Shown: piece after piece, positions 23,391-31,087 of the stretch | Layout: each line of letters starts with the position of its first letter | Position numbering within the stretch: position 1 is the stretch's first letter | NCBI GenBank assembly: GCA_036558305.1 | Contig: DATBFX010000301.1 | Location: 1 to 40,923, forward strand | Source of the DNA: DATBFX01 sp036558305 | GTDB lineage: Bacteria; Chloroflexota; Chloroflexia; Thermomicrobiales; UBA6265 | Reading direction: 5' to 3' | DNA length: 40,923 nucleotides | Position numbers and translations under genes: made by a program | Notes under the pieces: generated by a model | Seen by the model: the letters and a program-made list of their open reading frames with translations, nothing else | Database searches by the model: none | What the model was told of the DNA's origin: nothing

Positions 23391-25145
23391 ATGCGACGGA
23401 AACAGTTGTGGTCGATCCTGGCGCTCGTCTGTCTACTCGCCGGTATGGGCGCGAGTTCCGCCTGGGCGCAGTCCGAGCCGGCGCGGACCGATATCCTCAA
23501 GATCGCCTTCGGCGCCCGGTTCGAGGACCCGTCCAATTTCAACCTCGAAAACCCGACCGGCGCCAGCCGCTCGGATACCGGTCTGCACCAGTTCGTCTAC
23601 GAGTTCTTCTTCTACTACAACCTCCAGACCGGCGAGTACATCCCGTGGCTGGCGACCGGCTACGAGTACAGCGCCGACTTCACCAGCATGACCGTCCACC
23701 TGCGCGACGGCGTGACCTGGAACGACGGCCAGCCGTTCACGGCCGACGACGTCGTCTTCACCTACGACCTGTACCGGAAGAACCCGACCATGTACTGGGC
23801 GCAGTTGGCGAACGACGCGGTGAAGTCGGTCGACAAGATCGACAACCTCACCGTCAAGTTCAACTTGACGAAGCCGAACCCCCGCTTCCACCTCAACCGC
23901 GAGGCCTTTCCGGCGGTCGGTATCTGGAGCGGTGCCGTCATCCTCCCGAAGCACATCTGGGAGGGCCAGGACCCGCTGACCTTCAAGAACAACCCTCCGG
24001 TCGGCACCGGTCCCTACAAACTGAAGAACGCCACCGAGACCTCGATCACCTGGGACCGCAACGACGACTGGTGGGGCGGCAAGGTCTTCGGTCACATGCC
24101 GGGGCCGAAAGAGATCCAGATGGTCAACCTCGGCGCCGAGTCCAACGTCGCCTTTGCCCTGACCAACGATGAGATCGACACGCCGTTCATCGGCATCCTC
24201 TCGGCCGGCTCCTTCGAGCAGGTCGCCGCGCGCAACTCCAATGTCAGCGCCTGGTCCAAGGACGCCCCCTACGCCTGGGAAGACCCCTGCCCGCGGGCGC
24301 TGATGATCCAGAACGCCAAGCCGCCGCTGGACAAACCGGAGGTCCGCTGGGCGATCTCGTCCCTGATCGACCGGCAAAAGATCGTCGACCTCGCCTACGA
24401 GGGGACGACGGTGCCCGCCTGGGGTGTCTGGCCCAACTACGACGGGAACAAACCCTACTTCGACGCGATCTCCGATCTGCTGCAGCAGTACCCGGTCGAC
24501 AAGTACGACCCCGACAAGGCCGCCCAACTCTTCAGCCAGGCCGGGGTCAAACCCAGTGACCTGAAGCTGAATTACGTGGTCGACAGCGAGGCGAACGAAG
24601 ACATGAAGGTCGCCCAGGTCCTGTCCGACCAACTGAGTGCGGCCGGCATCAGCGTCACGATCCAACCGCTGACGGGCGGTGCCCTCAACGACGCGATCCT
24701 GAAGGGCGACTACGACATCGCGATGAACGCCTTCTGCCCCGGCTACATCGTCGAGAACCTCGACCTCTTCAACAGCAAGAACTACAAGCCGCTGGGCCAG
24801 GATGCCCCGTACTACGAGGCGAACTCCTACCGCTACCAGAACCCGAAGCTGGACGAGGTCGTGAACAAGATGTTCACGGTCCCGGCCGACGACACCGCGA
24901 CGCTGACGAAGCTCTACCACGACGCGATGGCGATCTGGCTGCCCGACCTGCCGGTGGTGCCGCTGGTCCAGGCGCCGGCGCTCGTCCCGTTCAGTTCCAA
25001 GTACTGGACGGGCTGGCCGTCGGCCGACGACCCCTGGAACATGCCGGTCAGTTGGTGGGCGACCTTCAACCTGGTCATCACCGGCTACCCCGGTAAGGAA
25101 GCCGGTGAGTGGGTCGGCGGCATCAAGGCTGCCGGCAGTAGCTAA
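23391..25145 (+). CDS. Peptide ABC transporter solute-binding protein 3 (family 5)
   Basis: The protein has 584 residues; the ATG at 23391 follows GAGGAGGAGAACCTG. Unlike the two proteins of cluster 1 it has a plain Sec signal peptide (MRRKQLW..ALVCLLAG..ASSAWAQ, cleavage near 27). Family 5 features include MTVHLRDGVTWNDGQPFTADDVVFTYDL and GTGPYKL. It is not closely similar to binding proteins 1 and 2. It is encoded between the ATPase and permease genes of cluster 2. Confidence 0.93.
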   Translation: MRRKQLWSILALVCLLAGMGASSAWAQSEPARTDILKIAFGARFEDPSNFNLENPTGASRSDTGLHQFVYEFFFYYNLQTGEYIPWLATGYEYSADFTSMTVHLRDGVTWNDGQPFTADDVVFTYDLYRKNPTMYWAQLANDAVKSVDKIDNLTVKFNLTKPNPRFHLNREAFPAVGIWSGAVILPKHIWEGQDPLTFKNNPPVGTGPYKLKNATETSITWDRNDDWWGGKVFGHMPGPKEIQMVNLGAESNVAFALTNDEIDTPFIGILSAGSFEQVAARNSNVSAWSKDAPYAWEDPCPRALMIQNAKPPLDKPEVRWAISSLIDRQKIVDLAYEGTTVPAWGVWPNYDGNKPYFDAISDLLQQYPVDKYDPDKAAQLFSQAGVKPSDLKLNYVVDSEANEDMKVAQVLSDQLSAAGISVTIQPLTGGALNDAILKGDYDIAMNAFCPGYIVENLDLFNSKNYKPLGQDAPYYEANSYRYQNPKLDEVVNKMFTVPADDTATLTKLYHDAMAIWLPDLPVVPLVQAPALVPFSSKYWTGWPSADDPWNMPVSWWATFNLVITGYPGKEAGEWVGGIKAAGSS

Positions 25146-25380
25146 GAGTCGTCAGTCGTCAGTCGTTAGTCGTTAGTGACGGGTCCTAAACAGAGTGCCA
25201 GAAGTTCTGTGACACCCTTGGCCTCGTCCCGTGGAGTTGATTCCCGCCGGTCCATACCCGCAGCGCCGAAGACGGGGTGTCACAAGACTTCGGGCAACGT
25301 GATTAGCTCGCAAGACAGGGTTGTTGGGGAGTTGGGACTCCGTTCTGACGACTAACGACTAACGACTGACGACTCTCCAG
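25146..25380. repeat. Tandem-word hairpin H with a nested second inverted repeat
   Basis: Left arm 25146-25177 (GTCGTCA then GTCGTTA words) pairs with right arm 25352-25375; the left arm has one extra heptamer. Inside lies a second inverted repeat, 25201-25217 with 25275-25291 (GTGTCACA-type, two mismatches in 17). It fills the 244-base gap between binding protein 3 and the next permease. Confidence 0.85.
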
Positions 25381-25389
25381 GGAACGCAC

Positions 25390-26403
25390 ATGGGTACCTC
25401 GCTCGGCTACGTCACGGAGCGGTTCGTCATCTTCCTCGCCACCGTCGTCATCTCGGTGACGGCCGTCTTTTTCGTGCCGCACTTCCTGCCGGGCAATCCG
25501 CTGGGGGCCATCAACGTCAAACTCTCCAGGGTGGGTGGGGGCGGCAACAACCAGCTCATCCTGGAGGCCTACCGGCATCGCTTCGGGTTGGATCGGAGTC
25601 TCGGGGCCCAGTACGTCTCCTACCTGCGCCAACTCGCGCACGGGGATCTGGGCTACTCCATCTCGAGCTTCCCGACCCGGGTCTCCACCAAGATCTGGTC
25701 GGCGCTTCCCTGGACGCTCGGGCTGGTCGGGGTGACGACGGTGATCAGTTGGCTGCTCGGATCGCTCCTCGGCGCCGTCGTCGGCTGGTCGGGCGGGCGC
25801 TCGCGCCTCTTGCAGGGACTGGTGCCCGTGTCGCTCCTCCTCTACACCACGCCGTACTTCATTCTGGCCATCGTCTTGTCGTATCTGTTCGCCTTCCGCT
25901 GGCCGGTCTTCCCCCTCGCCGGTGCGTACTCGGTGGGAAGAACGCCGGAGTATTCGCTTGATTTTGCCTGGGACGTGATCAAGCACGGCACGCTGCCGGC
26001 TTTAAGCATCATCCTGGTTTCGCTCGGCTGGTGGTTCCTCAGCATGCGCAGCCTGATCATCGCCGAGAAGGGCCAGGACTACATCCTCTGGGCGGAGTCG
26101 AAGGGGCTGCAACGCGGGAAGATCTTCTGGGGGTACGCCCTGCGGAACGCCTTGCTGCCGCAGGCGACCGGATTGGCGCTGTCGCTGGGGAGTATCGTCA
26201 GCGGGGCGCTGATCACGGAGGTCATCTACGGCTACCCCGGTCTCGGCTTTCTCGTCTACACCTCGATCACGAGCGTCGACTACCCGGTGATTCAGGGTGC
26301 GGTGTTGCTGATCATCCTGTCGGTGGCCCTCGCGAATTTCGCGATCGACATGCTCTACCCGTTCATCGATCCGCGGATTCGCGCCGGTGGGGGTGGGAAC
26401 TGA
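25390..26403 (+). CDS. Peptide ABC transporter permease, DppB/OppB type (cluster 2)
   Basis: The protein has 337 residues. The N-terminus reads YVTERFVIFLATVVISVTAVFFVPHFLPGNP. Six or so membrane helices follow. The EAA loop is near AEKGQDYILWAESKGLQRGKIFW, and the C-terminus is YPFIDPRIRAGGGGN. The stop overlaps the next start as TGATG. This permease is more distant from the DppB-type protein of cluster 1 than a tandem paralogue would be. Confidence 0.92.
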   Translation: MGTSLGYVTERFVIFLATVVISVTAVFFVPHFLPGNPLGAINVKLSRVGGGGNNQLILEAYRHRFGLDRSLGAQYVSYLRQLAHGDLGYSISSFPTRVSTKIWSALPWTLGLVGVTTVISWLLGSLLGAVVGWSGGRSRLLQGLVPVSLLLYTTPYFILAIVLSYLFAFRWPVFPLAGAYSVGRTPEYSLDFAWDVIKHGTLPALSIILVSLGWWFLSMRSLIIAEKGQDYILWAESKGLQRGKIFWGYALRNALLPQATGLALSLGSIVSGALITEVIYGYPGLGFLVYTSITSVDYPVIQGAVLLIILSVALANFAIDMLYPFIDPRIRAGGGGN

Positions 26404-27302
26404 TGACCGCGGGGGCGGTACCGGTCGAAGAGATCGTCCAGGCGCCGGCGGAAGCGGGGCGGCGAGAGACCGCACGCCTCCTCTTGCGGAACAAGAAGTT
26501 CGTGGCGGGGTCGGCCGTTTTCCTGACGATCCTGTTGGCGGCGTTGATCGGCGGTCTGTTCGTGTCACCGGCCGAGCGGCGGACGGGCGCGTTTCCGCGG
26601 AAGGAGGCGCCGAGCTCGGCGGCGATCCTGGGGACGACCTCGCTGGGGCAGAGCGTGGCGGTGCAGTTGACGCAGGCGATCCCGAATTCGATCAAGGTCG
26701 GGTTGATCGCGGCGACGATCGGGACGGTGTTGGGCGGGCTGATCGGGGTGATCGCCGGGTTCTACGGCGGGAAGGTGGACGCCGCGCTGCGGGTCCTGAT
26801 CGACGTGTTCCTGGCGGTGCCGTCGCTCTTGTTCCTGGTCTTGATCGCGTCGCTGTTGAAAGGCGTGACGATCCCGCAGATGGCGTTGATCATCGGCATC
26901 TTTGCCTGGTCGTGGCCGGCGCGGGCGGTGCGGGCGCAAACGTTGAGTCTGAAGGAGCGGCCGTTCATCAAGGTGGCGCGGTTGTCGGGGATGGGCAATC
27001 TCGAGATCGTGGTGCGGGAGGTACTGCCGCACCTGTTCACCTGGCTGGGCGCCAATTTCATGAACGCCTTCATCGTGGCGATCCTGGCGGAGGCCGGGCT
27101 CTCGCTGCTCGGTCTCGGACCGCAGCGGGACATGACGCTGGGGATGATGATCTACTGGGGGCAGAGCTACGGGGCGGTCCTGCAAAACCTGTGGTGGTGG
27201 TGGCTGACGCCGGTGGTGACGCTGATCGTGCTCTTCCTGGCGCTCTACCTGGTCCACCTGGGGCTGGACGAGGTGGGGAATCCGCGGTTGCGGAAGGCGT
27301 GA
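26403..27302 (+). CDS. Peptide ABC transporter permease, DppC/OppC type (cluster 2)
   Basis: The protein has 299 residues. It has a soluble N-terminus, a first helix with AVFLTILLAALIGGLF, the TSLGQSVAVQLTQAIPNSIKVG segment where others have the GTD..GRD motif, the EAA region LSLKERPFIKVARLSGMGNLE, and the C-terminal AGLSLLGLGPQRDMTLGMM. Its last 214 bases (27086-27299) occur again at 28737-28950 with about 98% identity and almost only synonymous changes. The intact reading frame suggests this copy is the functional one. Confidence 0.92.
   Translation: MTAGAVPVEEIVQAPAEAGRRETARLLLRNKKFVAGSAVFLTILLAALIGGLFVSPAERRTGAFPRKEAPSSAAILGTTSLGQSVAVQLTQAIPNSIKVGLIAATIGTVLGGLIGVIAGFYGGKVDAALRVLIDVFLAVPSLLFLVLIASLLKGVTIPQMALIIGIFAWSWPARAVRAQTLSLKERPFIKVARLSGMGNLEIVVREVLPHLFTWLGANFMNAFIVAILAEAGLSLLGLGPQRDMTLGMMIYWGQSYGAVLQNLWWWWLTPVVTLIVLFLALYLVHLGLDEVGNPRLRKA
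27086..27302 (+). repeat. Copy 1 of a 3'-end duplication (inside the intact permease gene)
   Basis: Copy 1 aligns base for base with 28737-28953 at an offset of 1,651. Differences: two in one Leu codon (CTC/TTG), one Thr codon third base, one Gly third base, one Asn third base, and the final codon (Ala/Gly). Homology ends at the stop codon. Confidence 0.95.
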
Positions 27303-27444
27303 GGGGGACGGGGAAAAGCGGTGAGCCAAGGTCGTTTGCGCCCGACCTGTTGCCTCCTCTGGTACGAGTCCAACGACGACGACCTCACACTGATGGCGTC
27401 CAATCGGGGTGCGGACTGGCGCTCTTCCATACCGCGGCGCTCAG

Positions 27445-27969
27445 TTACGACGCTCGAACTTGGTGATCCAGGCGTCGCTGGAAGGTTTGCGTCCATGCGA
27501 TGACCCGAGATACGATCGCATCGAGTGCCCGCTCATCGAGAGGAGAGAGTGGCGGAAGCAAGAGATTGCTCCGATCGTGATTCCCAGACAGTGAGCGAGG
27601 TTCCCAGACCGATCGGATCATCGCGGTGTCCTTGACCACAACCGGTTCTTGCAACCAGCAGTACATACCCTTCCGGCTCTCGACCTGGAACACGAACAGA
27701 CACAAAGGCCATTCCTTCGCGGACTTGGGTGCGCGCATGCCGGTCAACCAATCCCGGAGTTTTCGGGTCGTGATCCGGCCTCTTGTTCCCTTCACTTCGA
27801 CCGCGAATTCCGGGATCACGGCGGATTCCGCAGTGTGGACACGGACGAGCAAGTCGTAGCCTCGTCCTGGGGGCTCGTCAATGATCTCTATATCGCCGCG
27901 CTCGGTGAGCAGCAGTTTGGCCAGGGCCGTGGCTCGCATGGCGTCGACCCACGATTCTTCGACCGTCAT
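27445..27969 (-). CDS. Small PD-(D/E)XK-like nuclease candidate 1
   Basis: The protein has 174 residues from ATG 27969 (AGGAAG upstream). A core pattern GYDLLVRV...EFAVEVKGT (about 37-62) fits the D...E-x-K active site of the PD-(D/E)XK nuclease superfamily, close in style to DUF4365. The rest includes LRDWLTGMRAPKSAKEWPLCLFVFQVES. It lies 19 bases behind the next gene on the same strand, and both lie between two copies of the permease 3' end. GC content is visibly lower than in the neighbours, as expected for acquired DNA. A role in defence is a guess from fold and context. Confidence 0.7.
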   Translation of the reverse strand: MTVEESWVDAMRATALAKLLLTERGDIEIIDEPPGRGYDLLVRVHTAESAVIPEFAVEVKGTRGRITTRKLRDWLTGMRAPKSAKEWPLCLFVFQVESRKGMYCWLQEPVVVKDTAMIRSVWEPRSLSGNHDRSNLLLPPLSPLDERALDAIVSRVIAWTQTFQRRLDHQVRAS

Positions 27970-27988
27970 TGTCGTGCTTCCTTTCCGC

Positions 27989-28495
27989 TCAAACAAACCG
28001 CGAGGCGGCAAAAGACGCCGGGTGTTGCCGCCAGAAGTCCAAGACTTCGTCGAACAACTGTTTCCGAGTTGTTGCGTTCAGTCTGTGAGTCGTCGGCAAG
28101 CTCCGAAAGTAGGCCGGCCCGCCTGCTACGGCGGCAACGATGTACGAGACTCCACGACGCGTATTATCGACGCCAATGATGTACGTCGGCACGGGATAGG
28201 CGGTGAGGCGGTTCAAGGCATCTGCGGTGACTTGCACCGGCAGGTGGCCTCCCGGGGTAAGTCCCCGCTCGGTGGCCTTGATCTGGGCGAAGAACAACGG
28301 CGTGAACGTCACGGGAGCACCGACCAGTTCAACGATAACGTCGATATTCGGATACTTGTCGCCAAGAAAGTGGGGACGGAATAGCGTTTGTACCATCCCC
28401 ACGGGTTCCGTTAAGGCCAGCAATGCATGCCACTGCCCCCTGTCTCCGATGACGTCGCTACTTACGGTCGACCATCCCTCCGCTCGTCCTACCAT
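27989..28495 (-). CDS. DUF4365-like PD-(D/E)XK nuclease candidate 2
   Basis: The protein has 168 residues from ATG 28495; the ribosome-binding site is weak. GDKYPNIDVIVELVG...FFAQIKATERG (about 45-78) gives D...Q-x-K, the variant active site seen in DUF4365 proteins. Later TYIIGVDNTRRGVSYIVAA resembles the usual next strands. It is first in a two-gene unit with nuclease candidate 1. It has the same lower GC. Targets and partners are unknown. Confidence 0.72.
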   Translation of the reverse strand: MVGRAEGWSTVSSDVIGDRGQWHALLALTEPVGMVQTLFRPHFLGDKYPNIDVIVELVGAPVTFTPLFFAQIKATERGLTPGGHLPVQVTADALNRLTAYPVPTYIIGVDNTRRGVSYIVAAVAGGPAYFRSLPTTHRLNATTRKQLFDEVLDFWRQHPASFAASRFV

Positions 28496-28723
28496 TGGTG
28501 GCCGGCAACTTCACGAGATAGATCCACGGATCGATTGCCTCCGTCGACACAGGAATCGATGTCCTGGATTTGGACTGAGGCGGGGCTCTCAAACAGTTTA
28601 TCCCATGGGGTGGTTTTCCCCTGATGACCGGCTCGCAAGGTTTGGTCTGGACTCCGGTATCGCCGTCTTCGTGGTTCGTCGGGGGCTCACCGTCGCGATC
28701 ATCCGTCTGGCGATCCGGTCTCG

Positions 28724-28953
28724 GAGCGGAGCGACGGGCGGAGGCCGGGTTGTCGCTGCTCGGTCTCGGACCGCAGCGGGACATGACGCTGGGGATGATG
28801 ATCTACTGGGGGCAGAGCTACGGGGCGGTCCTGCAAAACCTGTGGTGGTGGTGGCTGACGCCGGTGGTGACCCTGATCGTGCTCTTCCTGGCGCTCTACC
28901 TGGTCCACCTGGGGCTGGACGAGGTGGGCAACCCGCGGTTGCGGAAGGGATGA
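28724..28953 (+). pseudogene. Remnant 3' end of a DppC-type permease gene (copy 2)
   Basis: 28737-28953 encodes AEAGLSLLGLGPQRDMTLG to the stop codon in the same frame as copy 1, but no permease sequence precedes it. The upstream 18 bases (28724-28741) equal 14706-14723 in the other DppC-type gene (ASGATGG region) in a different frame, so the fragment may be a deletion product of a further permease. No start codon with a ribosome-binding site was seen. The 228 bases before it (28496-28723) show no gene. Confidence 0.85.
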
Positions 28954-29064
28954 CGGGACCGAGGGGAGAGGCGGGACGGCGGGGAAAATACCCGCGCCAC
29001 CATCTCCATGAGATGGCCCGCCGCCCCGCCCAACGCCCCCTTCAGGGATACCTCAGCAAACCGG

Positions 29065-29709
29065 TTATACCGCCGGCCCCGGCTGGGCCCGCGTCCACCT
29101 CTCCAACTCCGCGGCATCGTTGGTCTTGGTGCCGATCTGGGCGCCGACGCCGACGCCTGCCGCCACCAGCCAGATCAACCAGAGCCACCAATTGTCGTGG
29201 ATCCTCTCCCAGGTGGCGCCGGTGCCGATGTCATCGCGGTCGATCTTGTCGAACACGAGCAGAATCCCGCCGATCGCGATCCCCGCGCCGGACATCGCGG
29301 TGCTGACGATCACGATGTAGACGGGGAGATTCAGCAACAATGCGGCGGCGACGAAGACCACCGCGAAGAGGAGACCGATGACCCACAACACCCAATCCGT
29401 GTCGACGCCGATCGCGGCAAAGAGCGACTCGCCGAAGATCCAACCCGCCGATCCCGCCGCCAGCAAAGCACCCACGTACCAGAACAGGTAGGAGAGGACG
29501 GCGAAGATGATCCCGACGATCAGACCGATGACGATCCCGAGCGTGGTCGACAAGAACCCGTCGCCGAAGATCGCCGTCACCCCCGCTGCCCCGACGAGGA
29601 ATCCGACGATGAACCCCCAGATCGGCAAGAGGACGAAGAAGAGGCGCAGGCCGACGAGGCAGACGGCCACGCCGGCGACTAACCCGATCAGGCCCACCAG
29701 AACATCCAT
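29065..29709 (-). CDS. Polytopic membrane protein, DUF4203-like
   Basis: The protein has 214 residues from ATG 29709 with GGGAGGAAAGGA upstream. About seven helices are rich in Gly/Val/Ile (VGLIGLVAGVAVCLVGLRLFF; PIWGFIVGFLVGAAGVTAIFG). The pattern resembles the DUF4203/TM7S3-like family. The C-terminal tail is polar with ERWTRAQPG. The function is unknown. The gene is alone on its strand. Confidence 0.75.
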   Translation of the reverse strand: MDVLVGLIGLVAGVAVCLVGLRLFFVLLPIWGFIVGFLVGAAGVTAIFGDGFLSTTLGIVIGLIVGIIFAVLSYLFWYVGALLAAGSAGWIFGESLFAAIGVDTDWVLWVIGLLFAVVFVAAALLLNLPVYIVIVSTAMSGAGIAIGGILLVFDKIDRDDIGTGATWERIHDNWWLWLIWLVAAGVGVGAQIGTKTNDAAELERWTRAQPGPAV

Positions 29710-29760
29710 GGCGTCCTTTCCTCCCGCTGCGCCGCGTCGCGACAACCATCGTACGTACTT

Positions 29761-29787
29761 GTATACGTTCACCCCAGGACTGTCAAT
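29761..29787 (-). promoter_or_regulatory. Promoter candidate of the DUF4203-like gene
   Basis: On the minus strand TTGACA (29787 to 29782) and TATACA (29766 to 29761) are 15 bases apart, short for sigma-70. They lie 52 bases before the start codon. Confidence 0.4.
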
Positions 29788-29917
29788 CGAATGGCAGATT
29801 TACCCAGAATGGGTACGTGCGGCATTGCCGTGGGAACGCCAACGCCCTTCGCCCGACCTGCACCGCCAACCATTTCCGCCATCCGACAAAGCCGCAGCAG
29901 ACCCGCGCGTACGACGA

Positions 29918-29962
29918 CGACCATAGATGGTCGCGGCCGACCCGGTTCCCGCCTGCTATGAT
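29918..29962 (+). promoter_or_regulatory. Palindrome and -10 box in the gap before the flavin oxidoreductase
   Basis: CGACCAT-AG-ATGGTCG (29918-29933) is a perfect 7-bp inverted repeat. About 23 bases on lies TATGAT (near 29957), a good -10 hexamer without an obvious -35. The gap 29710-30082 holds no gene. Confidence 0.35.
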
Positions 29963-30037
29963 CCCGGCCATCGCCAACCCGTTCATCGCACCGCAGAATC
30001 ACGGCGTCGCTTTAGAACCTCGTCATTGGAAAACGCA

Positions 30038-30076
30038 CCCCTCTCCCGCGCACCGGGAGAGGGGCAGGGGGTGAGG
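30038..30076. repeat. CCCTCTCCC/GGGAGAGGG interspersed hairpin
   Basis: CCCCTCTCCC (30038-30047) and GGGAGAGGGG (30055-30064) form a 10-bp stem, followed by CAGGGGGTGAGGG. This layout is a widespread intergenic repeat in many bacteria. Its final GTGAGGG supplies the ribosome-binding site for the next gene. Confidence 0.75.
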
Positions 30077-30082
30077 GTCCTC

Positions 30083-30988
30083 GTGCGCCCACTCAAAGTC
30101 GGTTTGATCCTACCCGACACCGAGCGCGAGATGGGCGGCGCCACCGCCCGCTGGTCCGATCTCGCGGCGATGGCGCGGCAGGCGGAGGCCTACGGGTTCG
30201 ATTCGCTCTGGGTCGCCGATCACCTGATCTACCGCTTCGCGGGCAAGGAGCAGCAGGGACCCTGGGAGTGCTGGTCGAATCTGGCGGCACTGGCGGCGGT
30301 CACCTCGCGGGTCGAGATCGGACCGCTCGTCGCCTGCACCTCGTACCGCAACCCCGCCCTCCAGGCGAAGATCGCCGATACCGTCGACGAGATCAGCGGC
30401 GGCCGGCTCGTCCTCGGTCTCGGCGCCGGTTGGCACGAACCGGATTACACCGCCTTCGGTTTCCCCTACGACCACCGCGTCGGCCGGTTCGAGGAGGCGC
30501 TGACCATCATCCACGGTCTGCTTCGCCACGGCCGGATCGACTTCGCCGGCAAGTACTATTCGGCCCGCGACTGCGAGCTCCGCCCGCGCGGACCGCGCCC
30601 CAATGGCCCGCCGATCATGATCGGCTCCTCCTCCCCCCGCATGCTCGGTCTGCTCGCCAAATACGGCGACATCTGGAATGCCTGGGCGCGGCAAACCCTC
30701 GACGAGATCGCCGCCGATCGCGAGACGGTCGACGCGGCGATGACCGCCGCCGGTCGCGACCCGGCGACGGTCGAACGCACCGTCAGTCTCCTCGTCGACG
30801 AACCGACCGCCACCGGCCGTCCCAGCGAGGAAAAAGAGGGCCTGAAAACCCGCTCCCCCGCCGAACTCGCCGACCACCTCGCCGGCTACGCCGCAGCCGG
30901 CATCTCCCACGTCCAACTCATGCTCGACCCCAACACGCTGGCCGGGATGGAGTGGGCGGCGCAGGCGCTGGAGCGGTTGAGCCGGTAG
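30083..30988 (+). CDS. Luciferase-like (LLM) flavin-dependent oxidoreductase
   Basis: The protein has 301 residues from GTG 30083, six bases after GAGGGT; GTG 30071 is an alternative. Family features are KVGLILPD, MARQAEAYGFDSLWVADHL, RVEIGPLVACTSYRNPALQAK, GRLVLGLGAGWHEPDYTAFGFP and GPPIMIGSSSPRMLGLLAKYGDIWN. The TIM-barrel enzyme uses F420 or FMN to oxidise small substrates; the subgroup looks F420-type, which suits this phylum, but the cofactor is inferred. The stop codon lies inside hairpin I. Confidence 0.88.
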   Translation: MRPLKVGLILPDTEREMGGATARWSDLAAMARQAEAYGFDSLWVADHLIYRFAGKEQQGPWECWSNLAALAAVTSRVEIGPLVACTSYRNPALQAKIADTVDEISGGRLVLGLGAGWHEPDYTAFGFPYDHRVGRFEEALTIIHGLLRHGRIDFAGKYYSARDCELRPRGPRPNGPPIMIGSSSPRMLGLLAKYGDIWNAWARQTLDEIAADRETVDAAMTAAGRDPATVERTVSLLVDEPTATGRPSEEKEGLKTRSPAELADHLAGYAAAGISHVQLMLDPNTLAGMEWAAQALERLSR

Positions 30989-31068
30989 CCGGTAGGAGAG
31001 ACGGACAGACGGACAGACGGACAGACGGACAGACATTCGATACTCCTACCGGCTACCGGCTACCGGCT
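30980..31068. repeat. Tandem-word hairpin I (AGCCGGT words) with GACGGACA octamers
   Basis: Left arm 30980-30998 and right arm 31043-31061 are perfect 19-bp complements; the right arm continues one more word to 31068. The loop is four GACGGACA octamers (31000-31031). The left arm includes the stop codon of the oxidoreductase gene. The right arm ends 8 bases before AAGGAGG of the next gene. Confidence 0.92.
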
Positions 31069-31087
31069 AACACCAAGGAGGCAGGGC

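Noticed and set aside
27303..28737. Insertion sequence or transposon carrying the two nuclease-like genes
   Set aside because: No transposase, no terminal inverted repeats and no short target duplication; the only flanking repeats are the long permease 3' ends.
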